Positions 48,390 to 57,729 of a DNA stretch of 64,000 nucleotides are shown piece by piece (position 1 is the stretch's first letter; every line of letters starts with the position of its first letter). The stretch is taken from contig JBEKMJ010000041.1 in assembly GCA_050008575.1 (NCBI GenBank), positions 4,071 to 68,070 of the forward strand, in the 5' to 3' direction. This stretch comes from Bog-159 sp050008575. GTDB lineage: Bacteria; Acidobacteriota; Terriglobia; Bryobacterales; Bryobacteraceae. Both the position numbers and the translations under genes were made by a program. The notes beneath the pieces are model-generated. The model searched no databases. It saw only the letters and a list, made by a program, of their open reading frames with translations, and had not been told where the DNA came from.

Positions 48390-49697
48390 ATGGGACTGGC
48401 GCCGTTAGGTGTCCTGGATTTGTCGCTAGTGACGAACACGTTGATCTCCATGCTGGAGAACTACGTCACCACGGCATCGCCGCTGTGGCAGTCGCTTGAA
48501 GCCAGCGGCAACACGTTCCCGCTCTCTTACTCCGGGGCCCTGCCCGACGCGGTAAGAAAGCTGGCCGGCTGCCAGTTGACCTTCTCCCTCTTTCACGTCA
48601 CCGAGGATAAGTACCAACGCAACTCGCCGCTGCTGAATCAGCGCGCGCAGACCATCCCCTTCCAGCCCTTGGGCCTGGACTTGTACTATCTGCTGACGGC
48701 GTTCGCGGATCAGCAGTATCAGCAGGAGCAACAGGCCATGAGCATGGCCGTGCAGTTCTTCTATCAGACGCCGATCGTGCGTCTGCAGGTGGCCCTTCCC
48801 GGAATTCCCGCCGCGGTCAACGAAGAATTCACGGTTTCGATGGAAATCGAAACGTCGGACGAAATGTCGCGCCTATGGCAGGCCATTACCGTCCCCATCC
48901 GTCTGGCGGTGGTCTACAAGGTCAGTGTCGTGCTAATGACACCTCCGGCGACGCCCGCGCTCGCCCCCAAGGTCACCGCGATGCAAATGGCTGCCGATCC
49001 CGCGGTGTTCCCGTATGCGCTCAACGGACAGGCGATCGGGACCGTGCGCACGTTCACGTTTGCATCGCTCTCCAGCACCGTCGCTAACCCGGCGATTCTC
49101 AGCCTGGATTATTCCCCGGCCGTGGCCACCCCCGGCCCGGGGCAGCCATTCAATCTCTACGGCGCGAATCTCAATTCGCCGACATCGAACAACGTCTACC
49201 TGCTGATGCCGGATGGCACCGAGTTTAACGTGACCGGCTGGATGGTGCCGGAGCCTACCGCCGGCGTACAGAATTTCCAGACGCCCAGCCGTATCACGCT
49301 GCAATTGCCGCTCAACGTGGGTTTACCGCCGGCCAACGTACCGGCTCCCGGCGTTTATCAACTGAGCGCGGGCAGCGATGCACCCACGAAGTATCGCACC
49401 AACGCGACCCCCTTCAGCGTGGCGGCGTGGGTGGATACGTCCTCCGTGCCGCAGCCGAATCCGCCCATACTCGGCGCGGTGGCGGGGACATACACGGTGA
49501 ACGGCGAAGGGTTCGTTGCGGGAGCCACGGAGGTCCTGCTCGAAACGGTCGCGCTGGATTCCGCCGCGGTCACGGTGGTCTCGGCGGAAGAGTTGACCTT
49601 CGTGGCGCCGGCCACGCTGCCGGCCGGAACCTACGCGGTGCGGATTCGCGTGAACAACGTGGAGTCGCCGCCGGGCTGGTGGGTGGTGATCGCATGA
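48390..49697 (+). CDS. Pvc16-like tail terminator (DUF4255) with C-terminal IPT-like repeats
   Basis: The 435-residue protein has an N-terminal DUF4255/Pvc16 domain: TNTLISMLENYVTTASPLWQ, then KLAGCQLTFSLFHVTEDKYQ and LGLDLYYLLTAFADQQYQQE. This domain caps the tube and sheath in Afp and PVC. From about residue 235 an extra part follows with two immunoglobulin-like (IPT/TIG) stretches, FNLYGANLNSPTSNNVYLLM and VAGTYTVNGEGFVAGATEVL. Afp16 itself lacks such a long extension. Extra domains at the cap might display a binding surface. The gene ends in an ATGA overlap with the ATPase gene. Confidence 0.82.
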   Translation: MGLAPLGVLDLSLVTNTLISMLENYVTTASPLWQSLEASGNTFPLSYSGALPDAVRKLAGCQLTFSLFHVTEDKYQRNSPLLNQRAQTIPFQPLGLDLYYLLTAFADQQYQQEQQAMSMAVQFFYQTPIVRLQVALPGIPAAVNEEFTVSMEIETSDEMSRLWQAITVPIRLAVVYKVSVVLMTPPATPALAPKVTAMQMAADPAVFPYALNGQAIGTVRTFTFASLSSTVANPAILSLDYSPAVATPGPGQPFNLYGANLNSPTSNNVYLLMPDGTEFNVTGWMVPEPTAGVQNFQTPSRITLQLPLNVGLPPANVPAPGVYQLSAGSDAPTKYRTNATPFSVAAWVDTSSVPQPNPPILGAVAGTYTVNGEGFVAGATEVLLETVALDSAAVTVVSAEELTFVAPATLPAGTYAVRIRVNNVESPPGWWVVIA

Positions 49698-51748
49698 GCG
49701 CCTTGGTTCAGCCTCCGGAGCCCAGCGTAGCGTCCGAGCCTGCCTTCCTGGCGCGTACGCGGTTGCGGGCGCAGCGGCGCGCGCTATGGCTGCACGCCCA
49801 GTGGTCCTCGGATGCGTCCGCTAAAGGCATCGCGATCACCCATGACGAGGTTGACCGCACCCTCAACGACCCTGCTGAAACGGCGGAACGCGAAGCTGGA
49901 TTCTACGAACAGAATCGCGAGACGCGGGAGCTCACGCGGCTGATCGCCGAGGCCGATTCCGCCGCGCTGTCGGATGCCCGTTGGGCCACGCTGCGGCAGG
50001 CGTTCGGATTGACCGCGGAGGAGAGCGGCCTGCTGGGATTGGCGGCGGCGGTGGCGGCCGATCCGGCCTTCGGCCGCGTCTGCGGATACCTGCACGACGA
50101 CGCCTCGGCTTGCTATGCCACGCCTCTGTTGGCGGCCGCGCTGTTCGGCTGGCGCGAACCCTTGCGCGTTGATTCGGCGTTGGCGCGCTGGCGTCTGGCG
50201 CACGTCGCGCCCGGCGCCGGCAATCCTTGCTCCTCCTACGCGCCGTGGATCGCCGACCCTTACATTGTTCAGTGGCTGCGCGGAGAACAGGGCATCGATC
50301 CGGTGGTGTCCGCCGAGACGATTTCCGCCACGTACGCCGCGCAACTCGAGATTCTCGATCCGGAGACACACCACGCCATGCGGAACTTTATCGCGGCAGT
50401 GCGGCCACCGGTCGAGATCGAATTAACGGCTGCCGCCGGCGCCGGCAAACGCACGTTGGCGGCGCAAGTCTGCGCTGAAATGGGTGCGGACTTGATGGTG
50501 GTGGATGCGCGCACCATGGCGGCCGAGTCGACGCCCGCGCAGACACTCGAACGCGTGGTCCACGCGCTCCGCGCCGCCCGCCTGGAACACGCGATTTTGT
50601 ATTGGAATTACGCGGACCTGCTGGATCGGTACGCGCGCCAAAGCATCGAAGGCGCCTGCGAACTCGCGTTCTTCGGCAGCGAAGCCCCCGGAAAAGCCTC
50701 CGCGCCGGCGCGGGTGGCGCGCGCATCGTTCCGCATGCGGCCGCTGGGGCAGGCGCAGCGGTTGCGCTTGTGGGGCCAGTTCACCGGCGAGCCGCTTCCC
50801 GAGGCCATCCGCGGCTGGAGACTGCGGCCGGCGGAGATCCGCGCCGCCGCCCAGGTGGCCAGCGCGGGACCGGAGGCAGTGGCGGAGGCCTGCCGCGGCA
50901 TGCTGCATAACGAACCAGGCGAACTGTTCACGCCGCTTCCCTGCCCCTACGCTTGGGACGACATCGTACTCGCGCACGGCGTGCGCAAACAACTCGTGGA
51001 GTTGACCGCGCAGGCCCGCCTGGGCGCGGCGGTGCTCGAGGAATGGGGTTTCGAACGCCTATGCCGCATGGGCCGCGGCCTAAACGTTCTGTTCGCGGGT
51101 CCCAGCGGTACGGGGAAGACCATGGCCGCCCAGGTTGTGGCGCGGGCGCTGGGCCGCGAGCTGTACCGCGTAGATCTGGCAGGCGTAGTGAACAAGTATA
51201 TCGGCGAGACGGAAAAACGATTGAAGCTGGTGTTCGAGGCGTGTGAACGCTCCGCGGTGGTCTTGTTCTTCGACGAGGCGGATGCCCTGTTCGGCCAACG
51301 CACACAGGTGAAGGAGGCGCACGACCGCTACGCCAACATCCAGATCGATTACCTGTTGCAGCGCATGGAGCAGTTCGACGGCGTAGCCATTCTGGCGACC
51401 AACCGCAAAAACGATCTGGATGCCGCGTTCCTGCGGCGGCTCAGGTTCATTGTCGATTTTCTTCCGCCGGGCCCGCCGGAGCGGCTGGCGCTGTGGCGGC
51501 AATCTCTGGCCGAACGTTCGCCCACCGGGGAAGAGCTGCTGGATACGATTGCCTGGGAATGGCTGGCCGAGAATCTGGTGCTGACCGGCGCGGACATCAA
51601 GGCCATCGCGCTGGCGGGGGCGTTTCTGGCACGCGCGGAAGGCTCGCGCATCCGCATGGATCACCTGCTGCATGCCGCGCGCAGGGAAATGCACAAGCAC
51701 GGCGCGTCCTGGCGCGCCAGCGATTGGAGCGCGAAACCGCATGCCTGA
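49694..51748 (+). CDS. AAA+ ATPase of the injection system (Afp15-like)
   Basis: The 684-residue protein has an N-terminal region without recognisable motifs, an inactive-looking nucleotide-fold part around 240-330, and a C-terminal AAA+ module. There Walker A is GPSGTGKT near residue 470, the pore region is VNKYIGETEKRLK, and Walker B is VVLFFDEADALFG. ILATNRKNDLDAAFLRRL is sensor 1 and the arginine finger. Such ATPases are conserved in these clusters and are thought to help assembly or effector loading. The start ATG overlaps the previous stop by four bases. Confidence 0.92.
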   Translation: MSALVQPPEPSVASEPAFLARTRLRAQRRALWLHAQWSSDASAKGIAITHDEVDRTLNDPAETAEREAGFYEQNRETRELTRLIAEADSAALSDARWATLRQAFGLTAEESGLLGLAAAVAADPAFGRVCGYLHDDASACYATPLLAAALFGWREPLRVDSALARWRLAHVAPGAGNPCSSYAPWIADPYIVQWLRGEQGIDPVVSAETISATYAAQLEILDPETHHAMRNFIAAVRPPVEIELTAAAGAGKRTLAAQVCAEMGADLMVVDARTMAAESTPAQTLERVVHALRAARLEHAILYWNYADLLDRYARQSIEGACELAFFGSEAPGKASAPARVARASFRMRPLGQAQRLRLWGQFTGEPLPEAIRGWRLRPAEIRAAAQVASAGPEAVAEACRGMLHNEPGELFTPLPCPYAWDDIVLAHGVRKQLVELTAQARLGAAVLEEWGFERLCRMGRGLNVLFAGPSGTGKTMAAQVVARALGRELYRVDLAGVVNKYIGETEKRLKLVFEACERSAVVLFFDEADALFGQRTQVKEAHDRYANIQIDYLLQRMEQFDGVAILATNRKNDLDAAFLRRLRFIVDFLPPGPPERLALWRQSLAERSPTGEELLDTIAWEWLAENLVLTGADIKAIALAGAFLARAEGSRIRMDHLLHAARREMHKHGASWRASDWSAKPHA

Positions 51749-51977
51749 GATTCACATCGAGCGGCTCGTATTGAAGGCCGGCGCGATGGATGCAAGAGCC
51801 GCCCAGCGGCTGGCCGAGCATGTAGCGGCGGGATTGGAGCGCGCGCCGCTGGCGGGCGACCTGGCGCAGCGCGCGGAGCTGGTTCGATTGCAAGTCCGCG
51901 CCGCTCCCGGCGCCACCACCGATGGTTTGACTGAACAGATACTAACGGAGCTGCAGCGAGAGCTCCACCGGAGCTGA
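51741..51977 (+). CDS. Small injection-system protein
   Basis: The 78-residue protein begins MPEIHIERLVLKAGAMDARA and continues with AQRLAEHVAAGLERAPLAG. It has one beta strand followed by helices, like the short conserved proteins that follow the ATPase gene in comparable clusters. It overlaps the ATPase stop by eight bases. The function is unknown. Confidence 0.65.
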   Translation: MPEIHIERLVLKAGAMDARAAQRLAEHVAAGLERAPLAGDLAQRAELVRLQVRAAPGATTDGLTEQILTELQRELHRS

Positions 51978-51981
51978 ACCG

Positions 51982-52725
51982 ATGCCAGGCAAATATTTTC
52001 GCGGCGCGTTTATCGAATTTACGTCGGCGTTCCTCGTTCCGATCCCGAATATCATTCTCTTTCAGTACAACCCGGAGACGCTGACGCATACGTGGTCGCC
52101 CGCCGCGCCCGCCGCGCCGCCCGCGCCAGCGCCGGGACAACAAGCGGGCGCAGGCAACCCGCTGGCGGTCACCGGAAGCCCCGGCGAGGAGTTCTCATTT
52201 TCACTCTCGCTGGACTCCTCCGATACCATCGCCGATGGCTCGCCTCCCGCGCAGGCCCTGGCTTCCGTCTCCGGAATTTATCCCACGCTGGCCGCCCTCG
52301 AGCTGCTGTTGTTTCCGTCCACGTCGGGCGGCGGAGCGTCGTTATCGCTTTCCGTCTCGGTCGGCGGCAGTGGAATCGGCGGTTCGATCGGCGGCTCGTC
52401 CGGAGGCGTCAACCGGTCCGTGCCCGTCTCGGTGGTGCCTACGGTCCTGTTCGTATGGGGGCCCGGCCGCATCCTGCCGGTGCGGGTCACCACCTTGCGT
52501 GTCACCGAGAAGCTGTACGATCCCACGCTGCTCGTGCCTACGCACGCCGACGTGGAAATCGGTTTGAAGGTGCTTACGCAGAACGAAATCGACGCTCTCG
52601 ACGACGGTCTGATAAAGGATCTGGTGCAAACGGCCTACGGCGCCATGGGCGTGCTGCGGCAAGGCTTGGCGTTGGCCAATATCGTGAACTCGGCGGATGC
52701 CCTGGCGGGTATGCTGCCGTTCTAA
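51982..52725 (+). CDS. Tube/baseplate adaptor (CIS tube N-terminal type, Afp7-like)
   Basis: The 247-residue protein starts FRGAFIEFTSAFLVPIPNII and LFQYNPETLTHTWSP, which is characteristic of the adaptor linking tube and baseplate. A Pro/Ala linker and a Ser/Gly-rich insert (GGSGIGGSIGGSSGG, near residue 130) interrupt the fold. The core resumes with PTVLFVWGPGRILPVRVTTL and HADVEIGLKVLTQNEI. In Afp a single protein combines this part with a LysM domain. Here the LysM-like part is the next gene. Confidence 0.8.
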   Translation: MPGKYFRGAFIEFTSAFLVPIPNIILFQYNPETLTHTWSPAAPAAPPAPAPGQQAGAGNPLAVTGSPGEEFSFSLSLDSSDTIADGSPPAQALASVSGIYPTLAALELLLFPSTSGGGASLSLSVSVGGSGIGGSIGGSSGGVNRSVPVSVVPTVLFVWGPGRILPVRVTTLRVTEKLYDPTLLVPTHADVEIGLKVLTQNEIDALDDGLIKDLVQTAYGAMGVLRQGLALANIVNSADALAGMLPF

Positions 52726-52737
52726 GAAGGAGAAGCA

Positions 52738-53013
52738 ATGTTTTTTCCGGGGAGCCGGTATCAAAAACAAACGCAATACACCGTGACGCTCGCCAACGGA
52801 ACCACGGTTACGGCCGTGGCACTGCCTTTGCCGACGAATCCCGTGCTGATTGGCTATCACACCGTCAAGCAGGGTCAGCGGCTGGATCTGCTCGGCAATT
52901 ACTACCTGAACGACGCCACCACATTCTGGCGGTTCTGCGACGCCAACGACGCGGTAGTGCCGGATGCGCTGGCCACGCATCCGAAGATCGGCGTGCCGCA
53001 GAAAGGAACCTAG
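52738..53013 (+). CDS. LysM-like small baseplate protein
   Basis: The 91-residue protein has the pattern GYHTVKQGQRLDLLGNYYLN and DATTFWRFCDANDAVVPDAL, which resembles the LysM-like (gp53/tail X) domain at the end of Afp7-type adaptors. AAGGAG precedes the ATG. It is a split-off partner of the upstream adaptor. Confidence 0.75.
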   Translation: MFFPGSRYQKQTQYTVTLANGTTVTAVALPLPTNPVLIGYHTVKQGQRLDLLGNYYLNDATTFWRFCDANDAVVPDALATHPKIGVPQKGT

Positions 53014-53017
53014 CCGG

Positions 53018-54142
53018 ATGCCGACTACATTTCAGGTCCTGTTCAACGGAACTCCGGCCGACGACAGTTTCTACAACCAGATCTCGTCGCTCGAAGTGGA
53101 GGAGAACGCGGACCTGCCGGGCGCTATCCAGCTCACTCTGCCGGTGGGCACCGATAACGGCGATCTTAGCCTCGTTAACGACAGCCGTTTTGCGCCCTTC
53201 TCGAATATCGCCGTGGTGGTGACGCCGCCGCAGGGCCCGGCGGAGTGCATCTTCGACGGATATGTACTCACGAGCAAGCTGCATCTGGAGCGCGGCATCG
53301 TTTCGTCGAAGCTGGAAGTTTGGGGCCAGGACGCTTCCTGGCTCATGAACATTGCAGAGAAGGTGAACGAATGGGTGAACGTCACGGACTCCGACGTGGC
53401 CGCCAGCATCTTCGGCCAGTACGGGTTCACGCCGGCCGCCGACAACTCCCAGGACGATTCGCCCTCCCACACCGAGGACGGCCATTCCCTGATGCAGCGC
53501 GCCACCGATATGGCCTTCCTGCGGTCGCTGGGGCGGGCCACCGGTAAGCTGGTCCGGGTGACGTGCACCGATACGGCCGGCGTGCGCACCGGCTACTTCG
53601 CGCGGCCGGATCTGGACGGCGATCCGGTGTTGACGCTGAACCTGAACGACCCGGATACCTGGAACGTAGGCCCCCTCGATCTGGAATGGGACGCCACCGG
53701 GCCGACCAGCGTCAGCGCCGGCCAGGTGTTCTTGGATAACAGCGACGCCAGCGTGAATGTTTCCGATTCCGGCCTGACCGCGCTCGATGCCCAGACCCTG
53801 GCCGCCTTCAGCGGGCAGGCGACTTCCGTATTGCTGGCCGCGCCCGCCGATAGCTCCGCCGAATTGACGCTGCGCGCGCAAGCGTTGCTCGAAGACGCCA
53901 ACTGGTTCGCGCGCTGCGAGGGCGAATCCGACGTAGCGCGCCTGCAGGCCGTGCTGCGTGTCGGAACTGTGGTAGCCATCTCCGGAATCGGCGCGCTGAA
54001 CTCGGGCAACTACCTGGTGTGGAGCGTGCGGCACACCATTGGCGCGGATTCGCACAAGATGCATTTCGTCCTGGTGCGCAATGCCATGGGTGCGCCGCCA
54101 TCCAATAGCGGCGGACTCACCGGATTGCTGGGAGGCGTATAA
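53018..54142 (+). CDS. Baseplate hub protein (gp27/phage late control D-like)
   Basis: The 374-residue protein resembles the VgrG N-terminal hub. FQVLFNGTPADDSFYNQISS is followed by CIFDGYVLTSKLHLERGIVS, SDVAASIFGQYGF and HSLMQRATDMAFLRSLGRAT, the usual pattern of the phage late control D family, then TVVAISGIGALNSGNYLVWS. In Afp the hub and spike are one protein (Afp8). In this cluster they are encoded separately, with the spike next. Confidence 0.87.
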   Translation: MPTTFQVLFNGTPADDSFYNQISSLEVEENADLPGAIQLTLPVGTDNGDLSLVNDSRFAPFSNIAVVVTPPQGPAECIFDGYVLTSKLHLERGIVSSKLEVWGQDASWLMNIAEKVNEWVNVTDSDVAASIFGQYGFTPAADNSQDDSPSHTEDGHSLMQRATDMAFLRSLGRATGKLVRVTCTDTAGVRTGYFARPDLDGDPVLTLNLNDPDTWNVGPLDLEWDATGPTSVSAGQVFLDNSDASVNVSDSGLTALDAQTLAAFSGQATSVLLAAPADSSAELTLRAQALLEDANWFARCEGESDVARLQAVLRVGTVVAISGIGALNSGNYLVWSVRHTIGADSHKMHFVLVRNAMGAPPSNSGGLTGLLGGV

Positions 54143-54146
54143 GCGC

Positions 54147-54653
54147 ATGAACGAACAGACCCTCCAGGACGTGGTCGAGTCCATCCGCGGCCGTTTCTAC
54201 GGAAAATACCGCGGCATCGTAACGCAGGTGGATGCGTCTACCATGCGCATCAAGGCCAAAGTTCCGTCCGTCTACGGCGACACCGAATCGGGATGGGCGC
54301 TGCCGTGCGTGCCCTACGCGGGCGATTCGGTGGGGTTCGCGTTTCTGCCCGAGGTGGACTCCGCCGTGTGGATCGAGTTCGAGGGCGGCAACGTATCGTT
54401 TCCCATCTGGACGGGAGGCTTCTGGCTCAGCCAGCAAGCCCCGTCCGACGCGCAGCCGGCGGTGAAAGCGATCGTCACCAAACAGCTCAAGATGCTGTTC
54501 GACGACGACCAGGACAGCATTACGATTCAGGATTCGAACGGCAACAGCGTGACCCTCGATTCGAGCGGAATCACGCTCACGCGCGGATCGCAAACCATAC
54601 AGTTGAGCGACTCCGAAGTCAACGTGAACAACGGCGCATTGGAGGTGATGTGA
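54147..54653 (+). CDS. Spike protein with OB-fold (gp5/VgrG central part)
   Basis: The 168-residue protein contains the OB-fold of the spike: FYGKYRGIVTQVDASTMRIK and ALPCVPYAGDSVGFAFLPEV, then DSAVWIEFEGGNVSFPIWTG. The C-terminus continues into a beta-prism-like stretch (ITIQDSNGNSVTLDSSGITL). It trimerises below the hub to form the needle. Its stop overlaps the start of the tip gene (TGATG). Confidence 0.9.
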   Translation: MNEQTLQDVVESIRGRFYGKYRGIVTQVDASTMRIKAKVPSVYGDTESGWALPCVPYAGDSVGFAFLPEVDSAVWIEFEGGNVSFPIWTGGFWLSQQAPSDAQPAVKAIVTKQLKMLFDDDQDSITIQDSNGNSVTLDSSGITLTRGSQTIQLSDSEVNVNNGALEVM

Positions 54654-54985
54654 TGGGCGGTCTTCTGAATACGGCGAGCATGCTGATGTGCCCGCACGGC
54701 GGCACGGTCAGCGCGGTTACATCGAATACGCAGGTGAGTGCCGGCGGCTCGCCCCTGGTGCGCGCTTCCGATACCTTCATCGTCGCCGGCTGCGCGTTCA
54801 CGCTGCCGCCCGCGGTGCCCAGCCCCTGCGTCACTGTGCAGTGGGTTTCGCCCGACTCGCGCAGCCAGGCGGTGGGCGATTTCACGCTTAGCGAGGCCAG
54901 CGTCGGCCTGTGCCTGGCCGCCACCCAGGCGCCGCAGGGCACGGTGATTATCTCAAACACGCAGGAGCAAGTGACAGGCCAATAG
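54653..54985 (+). CDS. PAAR-like spike tip (DUF4280 type)
   Basis: The 110-residue protein begins LLNTASMLMCPHGGTVSAVT and holds PAAR-like features, including the Cys/His pair in MCPHGG and later single cysteines in VAGCAFTLPP, which could bind one metal ion. It is the expected cap of the spike and the likely attachment point for effector cargo. It shares bases with the stop of the spike gene. Confidence 0.82.
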   Translation: MGGLLNTASMLMCPHGGTVSAVTSNTQVSAGGSPLVRASDTFIVAGCAFTLPPAVPSPCVTVQWVSPDSRSQAVGDFTLSEASVGLCLAATQAPQGTVIISNTQEQVTGQ

Positions 54986-54992
54986 GAGAGCT

Positions 54993-55373
54993 ATGGACCG
55001 CCACGATTACGCTTTTCCATTCCGCATCGACCCGGCCTCCGGACAGGCCGCGCTGACTCCGTATCCGGCGCACGTCGATCAGATGATCCGGCAGGTGCTG
55101 CTGACCTCGCCCGGCGAGCGGATCGACCTGCCGGAGTTCGGCTGTGGACTGCGCCAACTGGTTTTCGCGCCGCATTCGAGCGCGCTCGACTCCGCCACCA
55201 ATCTGATCGTGCTGCAGTCCTTGAACCGTTGGCTGGCGGGCATCATCACGGTGCAGCAGGTGACCGTGGTGCCGCTCGCGTCTTCCGACGATCCGGCGCA
55301 GTTGCAAATCCAGATTCAATACACCCTGCTGGCCACCCAGACCCAGGGCCAGTTGCAGGTTTCAGTGAGCTGA
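54993..55373 (+). CDS. Baseplate wedge protein (gp25-like)
   Basis: The 126-residue protein has the gp25 signature: HVDQMIRQVLLTSPGERIDL, then PEFGCGLRQLVFAP (the EFG box). It joins the sheath to the baseplate wedge. AGGAG precedes the ATG. It ends one base before the next gene. Confidence 0.93.
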   Translation: MDRHDYAFPFRIDPASGQAALTPYPAHVDQMIRQVLLTSPGERIDLPEFGCGLRQLVFAPHSSALDSATNLIVLQSLNRWLAGIITVQQVTVVPLASSDDPAQLQIQIQYTLLATQTQGQLQVSVS

Positions 55374-55374
55374 T

Positions 55375-57729
55375 ATGGCGCCCACTCCGAAAGATCGCGT
55401 CGAACTGCTGCTCCAGTCGGCCACGCTGAACGGCATCGACTTCGTCGAAATCGGCAGCCCCGATCCGCGGATTCTGTACGTTCACTTTCTGAACAACGTA
55501 GCCCTGACCGGCACGGTGTCGAATCCGCGAATAACGGGTGGCGAGACTATTCCTACCGTGGCCGTGAACACGATTAACGATGCCACGGACTGGTCGGCGG
55601 ACGCCGAAGGACGCCCCATCCTGACGCTGACGGCCGCGGTGGTGGGCGATTTCTCCTTCTACACGCTGAGCTTGACCAGCACGGCGCTAGACCAATTCTT
55701 CAGCCAGTCGGTCTTCTCGTTCAAGGTCACGTGTCCCTCGGATCTCGATTGCGACGCGCCTGGGCCGCCATGCCCGCCGATCCCCGGCAATCCGCCGCCC
55801 GTCGACTATCTGGCGAAGGATTTCCTAAGCTTCCGGCAGGCGCTGATGGATTTCTCCGCGCTACGTTATCCCGCGTGGCAGGAACGCGCGGAAGCCGACT
55901 TCGGCATGATGTTCCTGGAAGCGCTGGCCGGCCTCGCCGACGACTTGAGTTATACGCAGGATCGCGTGGCGGCCGACGCCACGCTCGAAACCGCCACCGA
56001 GCGCCGGTCGGTGGTGCGGCAGGCCAGGCTGGTGGACTATGAGCCGCGGCCCGCGACATCCTCCACGGTCCTGTTGCAGTTCGATGTGACGGCCGGTCCC
56101 ATTCCCGCCGGGACGCAGGCGTTCGGCGTGACTCCCGATGCTCAGACCATCGTGTTCGAGGCGGGTACCGGGCTGGCGGACCAAACCAACTATCTGGCCA
56201 GCCCCAAGTGGAATCGTCCGATCACGCCGTATTACTGGGACGACAGCCAGCTTTGTCTCAAGACCGGCGCGACGGAAATGTGGCTCACCGGCCTGGGCTT
56301 CGCCTTCACCGCGGGGCTGGCGCTGCTAATCGATACGGCGGCCCAAGTCTCCGCCGACCCGCCCATCCGCGAAGTAGTGCACATCGTGAGTGTGGACGAA
56401 CAATTCGACTACCTCTACGGCGTCGCGGTAACGCACATCCAGTGGGACGCGAGCGATGCGTTGCAGCACGACCACGATTTGACGCGCACGGCGGTCGCAG
56501 GGAATCTGGTGCCAGCCACGCAGGGAGCGCGTTTCAGCGAATCGTTCGCCATCGATACGCCACCCGCCGCGAACCCGTTCTTGCCGCTGGCCGTCGTCCG
56601 CACCGGGCCGAACAGCTCGCCCAATTCGTTCGCGCCGATGTACCTCTACACGCTGGCGAATACGCCGCTGGCGTGGCTGGCGCCCGATACCAGCACGGCG
56701 CCAACGCCCGAGATTGCCTTGATCGGGCAAGCGCCCTCCGATTTGCCTGTGCCCTGGCCCTGGTTTACGACCCTTCTCGATACGGCGCAGTTTCAAACCG
56801 GCTTTACACTGGACCGCGTGAAATACTCTCCCCTCGGCCGTAATTCCGATGGCAGCATTTCGTACGATTATGATGGCGATTCCGGGGATACCATTCGCTT
56901 CGGCGATGAGCTCTTCGGCACCGTCCCCGATACCGGATCCCTTTTCCAGGCGACCTATCGCATCGGCGCCGGAGCCGCGGGAAATCTGCCGGCGGATGCC
57001 ATCAACGGCTTCAACCCGGCCGCCGCGCCATTCGTCAGCGGCGTGACCAATCCCTTCGCCGCCGCCGGCGGTGCGGATGAGGAGTCCGATGAAAGCGTGC
57101 TCCGGCTGGCGCCGCAAGCCTTCCGCGCGGTGCGCTATAACGCGGTGCTGGCCAGCGACTACGCCGCCGCGGCGCAAACGCTTCCCTGGGTGGAGCGCGC
57201 CGGCACCGTCTTTCGCTGGACCGGAAGCTGGTTGACCGTGTTCACCACCGCCGATCCGGAGGGCAGCGAACAGATTACCGAGCCCGAGCAACTCGGCCTG
57301 ATACAACTGCTGAACCGCCGCCGGCTCGCTGGATACGAATCCTATGCGCCCGCGCCGCAGTACCTGGCGCTCGATATCGAAGTGTTCGTCTGCGCCCAGC
57401 CGGATGCCTTCCGCGGCGACGTGGAGGCCGCGGTGCTCCAGGCGCTCAGCGCGGTGAAGAATCCCGATGGCACTACCGGATTCTTCTATCTCGACAACTT
57501 CACGTTCGGGCAGCCGCTCGAACGCAGCGCGCTGGAAGCCGCCATCCAGAAGTGTTCCGGCGTAGCCGGCGTAGAGTGCATTATGTATCGCCAGCGGGGC
57601 GTGATCGTGAACTACATCCGGATGCCCGACGAGGTGACTATCCAGCCCAGTCAGATCTTGCGTGTGGACAACGATCCGAGCAGGCCCGAACGAGGGTCCT
57701 TGAAAGTTTATGTGGACGGTGGAAAATGA
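55375..57729 (+). CDS. Baseplate J-like wedge protein, first copy
   Basis: The 784-residue protein belongs to the gp6/baseplate-J type found as Afp11. Typical blocks are VDYLAKDFLSFRQALMDFSA, then FGMMFLEALAGLADDLSYTQ, and RVAADATLETATERRSVVRQ. Near the middle is DSGDTIRFGDELFG-like FGDELFG, and EEPD-type ALEAAIQKCSGVAGVECI near the end. It forms the ring of the baseplate. The next gene starts inside its last codons (ATGA overlap). Confidence 0.87.
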   Translation: MAPTPKDRVELLLQSATLNGIDFVEIGSPDPRILYVHFLNNVALTGTVSNPRITGGETIPTVAVNTINDATDWSADAEGRPILTLTAAVVGDFSFYTLSLTSTALDQFFSQSVFSFKVTCPSDLDCDAPGPPCPPIPGNPPPVDYLAKDFLSFRQALMDFSALRYPAWQERAEADFGMMFLEALAGLADDLSYTQDRVAADATLETATERRSVVRQARLVDYEPRPATSSTVLLQFDVTAGPIPAGTQAFGVTPDAQTIVFEAGTGLADQTNYLASPKWNRPITPYYWDDSQLCLKTGATEMWLTGLGFAFTAGLALLIDTAAQVSADPPIREVVHIVSVDEQFDYLYGVAVTHIQWDASDALQHDHDLTRTAVAGNLVPATQGARFSESFAIDTPPAANPFLPLAVVRTGPNSSPNSFAPMYLYTLANTPLAWLAPDTSTAPTPEIALIGQAPSDLPVPWPWFTTLLDTAQFQTGFTLDRVKYSPLGRNSDGSISYDYDGDSGDTIRFGDELFGTVPDTGSLFQATYRIGAGAAGNLPADAINGFNPAAAPFVSGVTNPFAAAGGADEESDESVLRLAPQAFRAVRYNAVLASDYAAAAQTLPWVERAGTVFRWTGSWLTVFTTADPEGSEQITEPEQLGLIQLLNRRRLAGYESYAPAPQYLALDIEVFVCAQPDAFRGDVEAAVLQALSAVKNPDGTTGFFYLDNFTFGQPLERSALEAAIQKCSGVAGVECIMYRQRGVIVNYIRMPDEVTIQPSQILRVDNDPSRPERGSLKVYVDGGK

